This document shows positions 61,898 to 64,000 of a stretch of DNA of 64,000 nucleotides, piece after piece. Every line of letters starts with the position of its first letter. Positions within the stretch are counted from its first letter, which is position 1. Position numbers and translations under genes: made by a program. Source of the DNA: Ascaris suum. Lineage: Eukaryota; Nematoda; Chromadorea; Rhabditida; Ascarididae. Under the pieces are notes generated by a model. It saw only the letters and a program-made list of their open reading frames with translations. It did not search any database and had not been told where the DNA came from. The DNA lies in NCBI GenBank assembly GCA_013433145.1, contig CM024174.1, positions 3,806,336 through 3,870,335 on the forward strand, written 5' to 3'.

Positions 61898-62150
61898 CGG
61901 CGCCTGCTTGGCACCGGTCGGGCTTCCGGCGCTGCTAGATCAAGATATTCGTCTCAACCGATGAACCGCCCAGTTTCCGGTGACGACCAAGCGCAGCGAA
62001 AAGAAGATATTCGTTTCCGATCGTGATTGTAAATGAACATACCTATGACGTTTCGAGGCTATATAAACAGCCCTCGAAATGGCTAGGGCTGCCATCATCT
62101 TCATCATCATCGCATCGCTTATAGTGCTTCACTATCATCGTTCCACTCTT
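61883..62150 (+). repeat. 3' LTR of the BEL/Pao element
   Basis: Starts TGTCGCGAAA, then the left palindrome arm (61893-61917), the shared body (ttcgtctcaaccgatgaacc..cagtttccggtgacgacc), a gctatataaa box at about 62060 and atagtgcttcac near the end. The exact end cannot be fixed because the next shared sequence, block B, begins at 62148. Confidence 0.85.
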
Positions 62151-64000
62151 TTGCCACCTCCGAAAGTCGACTGTTTTGTCATAATTAGCGAAAAAGTGGT
62201 TAGGAACTTTGAAGAGATCAGTGCAAAACATGCAGATTACGCTAACAAAGCATTCCTGTTAGCTAGAATACTGATCCAGTAAGACTTTCACGCTGTGCGC
62301 AAAGAGGAAATGAGCGTGACGAGAATTGAACACAAAAAGTGGAAGCGATGAACAAGATTTATCAAGCGATAAGGGTGAATCAACTCTCGCTTGAGCGGAA
62401 GAGCGCAAACAAATGAGGAGAAGTCGATCACAGATATTTTAGTTTCTCAACAAACCGGCCAAGGTCATCATTTCGATAAAATAACGCGAACAAGTGAAAA
62501 ACACACAAATACAAGCACATCACAGCCGTCATTTTAGCTTTTAGTGCTCGCTTCTGCAGTGCAATGCGTTCCTGATCCTCATCAAGTGGAGTTGAAAAGC
62601 ATATTTTATGAAACTCATTGATGTTTTGTTAGATAAGCGTTGATGCACCTTCCCTCGGTTAAGAGCGACTCTCGCCCGGTCATCATTTACGATCATTAGT
62701 GGCCGTGAAGTCCGAACACTACTGCAAAGCATGCTTAGAATGGAAATGGTGTGGAGTTGCCAATGTTGACAACTGTATTGTTCGAAGGATTTCTATGGAA
62801 CAGTGCGCGTTCCATTCTTCGTTCTGCGAACTCTCTGACCTATAAATCCTGAGAAAATGAGTGTGAGTAAGTAACAGCGGTATCAAGAGCATGAAGATCT
62901 TCGAGTTTTAGATGGTCGTCGGCCGAATTCCGGGAGGTGTTCAGTGATCCCAAAAGATTTGCTTCACTGATCGAACTGGTATTGACAAAAATAAGTATGG
63001 CTGATTTGAGAGAAGAGATGCACAGCGTTTTTTCCATTGCTCTGTTCCTGCCTGGGGCACTTCAAAGCAGAGTGTGTTACTGCAATGAAAATCGCGACCT
63101 AAGCCATTAACTTTTGTAATACACAAAATGCCAAAGTGAACGACGCTTTATTCTGCCTTCCTAATGATCATTTTTATGATCATTTAGTGGCCGCGAAGTC
63201 CTTATCTTCCATCCCATCCCGCTATCGGTCCACCAATATCTTGTCCAGCTACGACGGTATGGTATGTTTTATTCCGGTTGATTCCACGTCGTTGCTCTTA
63301 ATTCACCATCGATGTGTTGTTGCTTGAAAGAGCACGTGTGAAGCGCGACTGTACTGGCATAATAAACTTCCACACTACTTCTCTGGCAAACACTTTTTAC
63401 TAAAAATTCGGCTGGATGAGAGTACCTTTCAGCGCTAAACGAATCGTGCTCTTAAATTCGCCATACCGACGTCTGAACATAAAATCATGTCCTTCGTTGA
63501 TTCACGGACGCCTAGACTACAAATGTCATCACTGAATGAGGACCACTCTGGCGTTCGGATTTCACCACCATCTCGCAGGGTGCCCCATTGTGGCTTAAAA
63601 CTTTCGAAGTCAAGCCTCCCCAGCTGGACCCTGTGCGTTTCCTCATCTCTGTGATGGATGATAAAAAAGCTGGTCTTAAATTCGCAAGCTGAAAAAATTC
63701 TCCAAAGAGTTGCAGGAAATTGAAGGAAATCCGCAAGGTTGTGCGTTCCACCAAGGCGCGCTGAAGGAAAACAGGACCCAGAGGTATTGGTGCAGAAACA
63801 GCAATTTATTGCAAAAGAGGATGTCCTGAACTATACAGCGGACATAATGAGTAAATGTGACGGCAAATGGCACTTAATGAAGCTAAATAAGCTCACCGTC
63901 GATATTTCGTCAAGACGTTGCCGACATGCAGTCAAACAAAGCATTAATTACTGAAGCACATGTTAGACAGAATTACTGATACAGCGCTGAAGCTGTGAAA
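62148..64000. repeat. Near-identical dispersed repeat, block B (runs off the window)
   Basis: Second copy of block A (36523-38373), same orientation, about 25.6 kb away, with only scattered substitutions and one- or two-base indels over 1.85 kb. Its left edge coincides with the end of the BEL/Pao 3' LTR; the right edge is outside the window. It carries the same fragmented, unrecognised coding-like pieces as block A. Confidence 0.92.

Larger units (their letters stand above)
54489..62150 (+). mobile_element. BEL/Pao LTR retrotransposon with env-like ORF, decayed
   Basis: Complete order from left to right: 5' LTR (54489 to about 54831), gag (from ATG 54982), zinc knuckles (about 56060-56240), aspartic protease (about 56440-56640), RT (56693 to about 57840), RNase H (about 57950-58600), integrase (about 58960-60150), env-like region (60261-61897) and 3' LTR (61883 to about 62150). 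At least four frameshifts and several stops split the polyprotein, so it is not autonomous now. No convincing 5-bp target-site duplication: the left flank ends gtttg and the right flank starts tttgcc or gccac, depending on the LTR end chosen. The right end abuts repeat block B exactly. Confidence 0.92.

Overview
This is eukaryotic, animal-type DNA and most likely nematode. Genes are split by GT..TTTCAG-type introns, the DNA is AT-rich with long (AT)n microsatellites, and the transposons are of types abundant in nematodes: a BEL/Pao LTR element with an env-like ORF, and a Penelope-like element. A strongylid or hookworm-like worm would fit, but the species cannot be named from the sequence alone. 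There is no prokaryotic gene organisation.

Layout. 1-5.8 kb: no convincing gene; a degenerate minisatellite (about 2.16-2.99 kb), an inverted-repeat unit (3.5-3.98 kb) and an LTR-like repeat (4.4 kb). 5.8-20.0 kb: first copy of a duplicated region, with a complete 7-exon GT10 alpha-1,3-fucosyltransferase gene on the minus strand (12654-19979). Its 3' flank is split by a roughly 5.3-kb Naiad/Chlamys-type Penelope-like element (about 6004-11282). 20-26.9 kb: repeat-rich spacer with a 140-bp (AT)n, a minisatellite and a tRNA-derived sequence. 26.9-33.9 kb: second copy, with a second complete fucosyltransferase gene (28289-33856) whose exons 2-7 have exactly the same lengths as in copy 1. 34-36.5 kb: spacer. 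36.5-38.4 kb: block A of a near-identical repeat whose second copy, block B, starts at 62.15 kb and runs off the window. 40.5-45.5 kb: divergent RING/IBR (RBR-like) ubiquitin-ligase gene, minus strand. 46.9-51.55 kb: unrecognised multi-exon gene, minus strand. 51.6-54.5 kb: spacer with a GC-rich double hairpin. 54.49-62.15 kb: BEL/Pao retrotransposon (LTR-gag-protease-RT-RNase H-integrase-env-like-LTR), inactivated by frameshifts and stops.

The host genes appear to be a tandem pair of Golgi fucosyltransferases and a possible E3-ligase locus with an upstream neighbour on the same strand. The most useful observations are comparative. Copy 2 serves as the empty site for the Penelope-like insertion. 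One fucosyltransferase exon looks gene-converted. The two BEL/Pao LTRs each keep a different arm of what was probably a perfect 25-bp palindrome. The Penelope-like element ends in a hammerhead-like motif and a duplicated-looking 5' exon. An unusually regular 68-nt hairpin lies in a fucosyltransferase intron.
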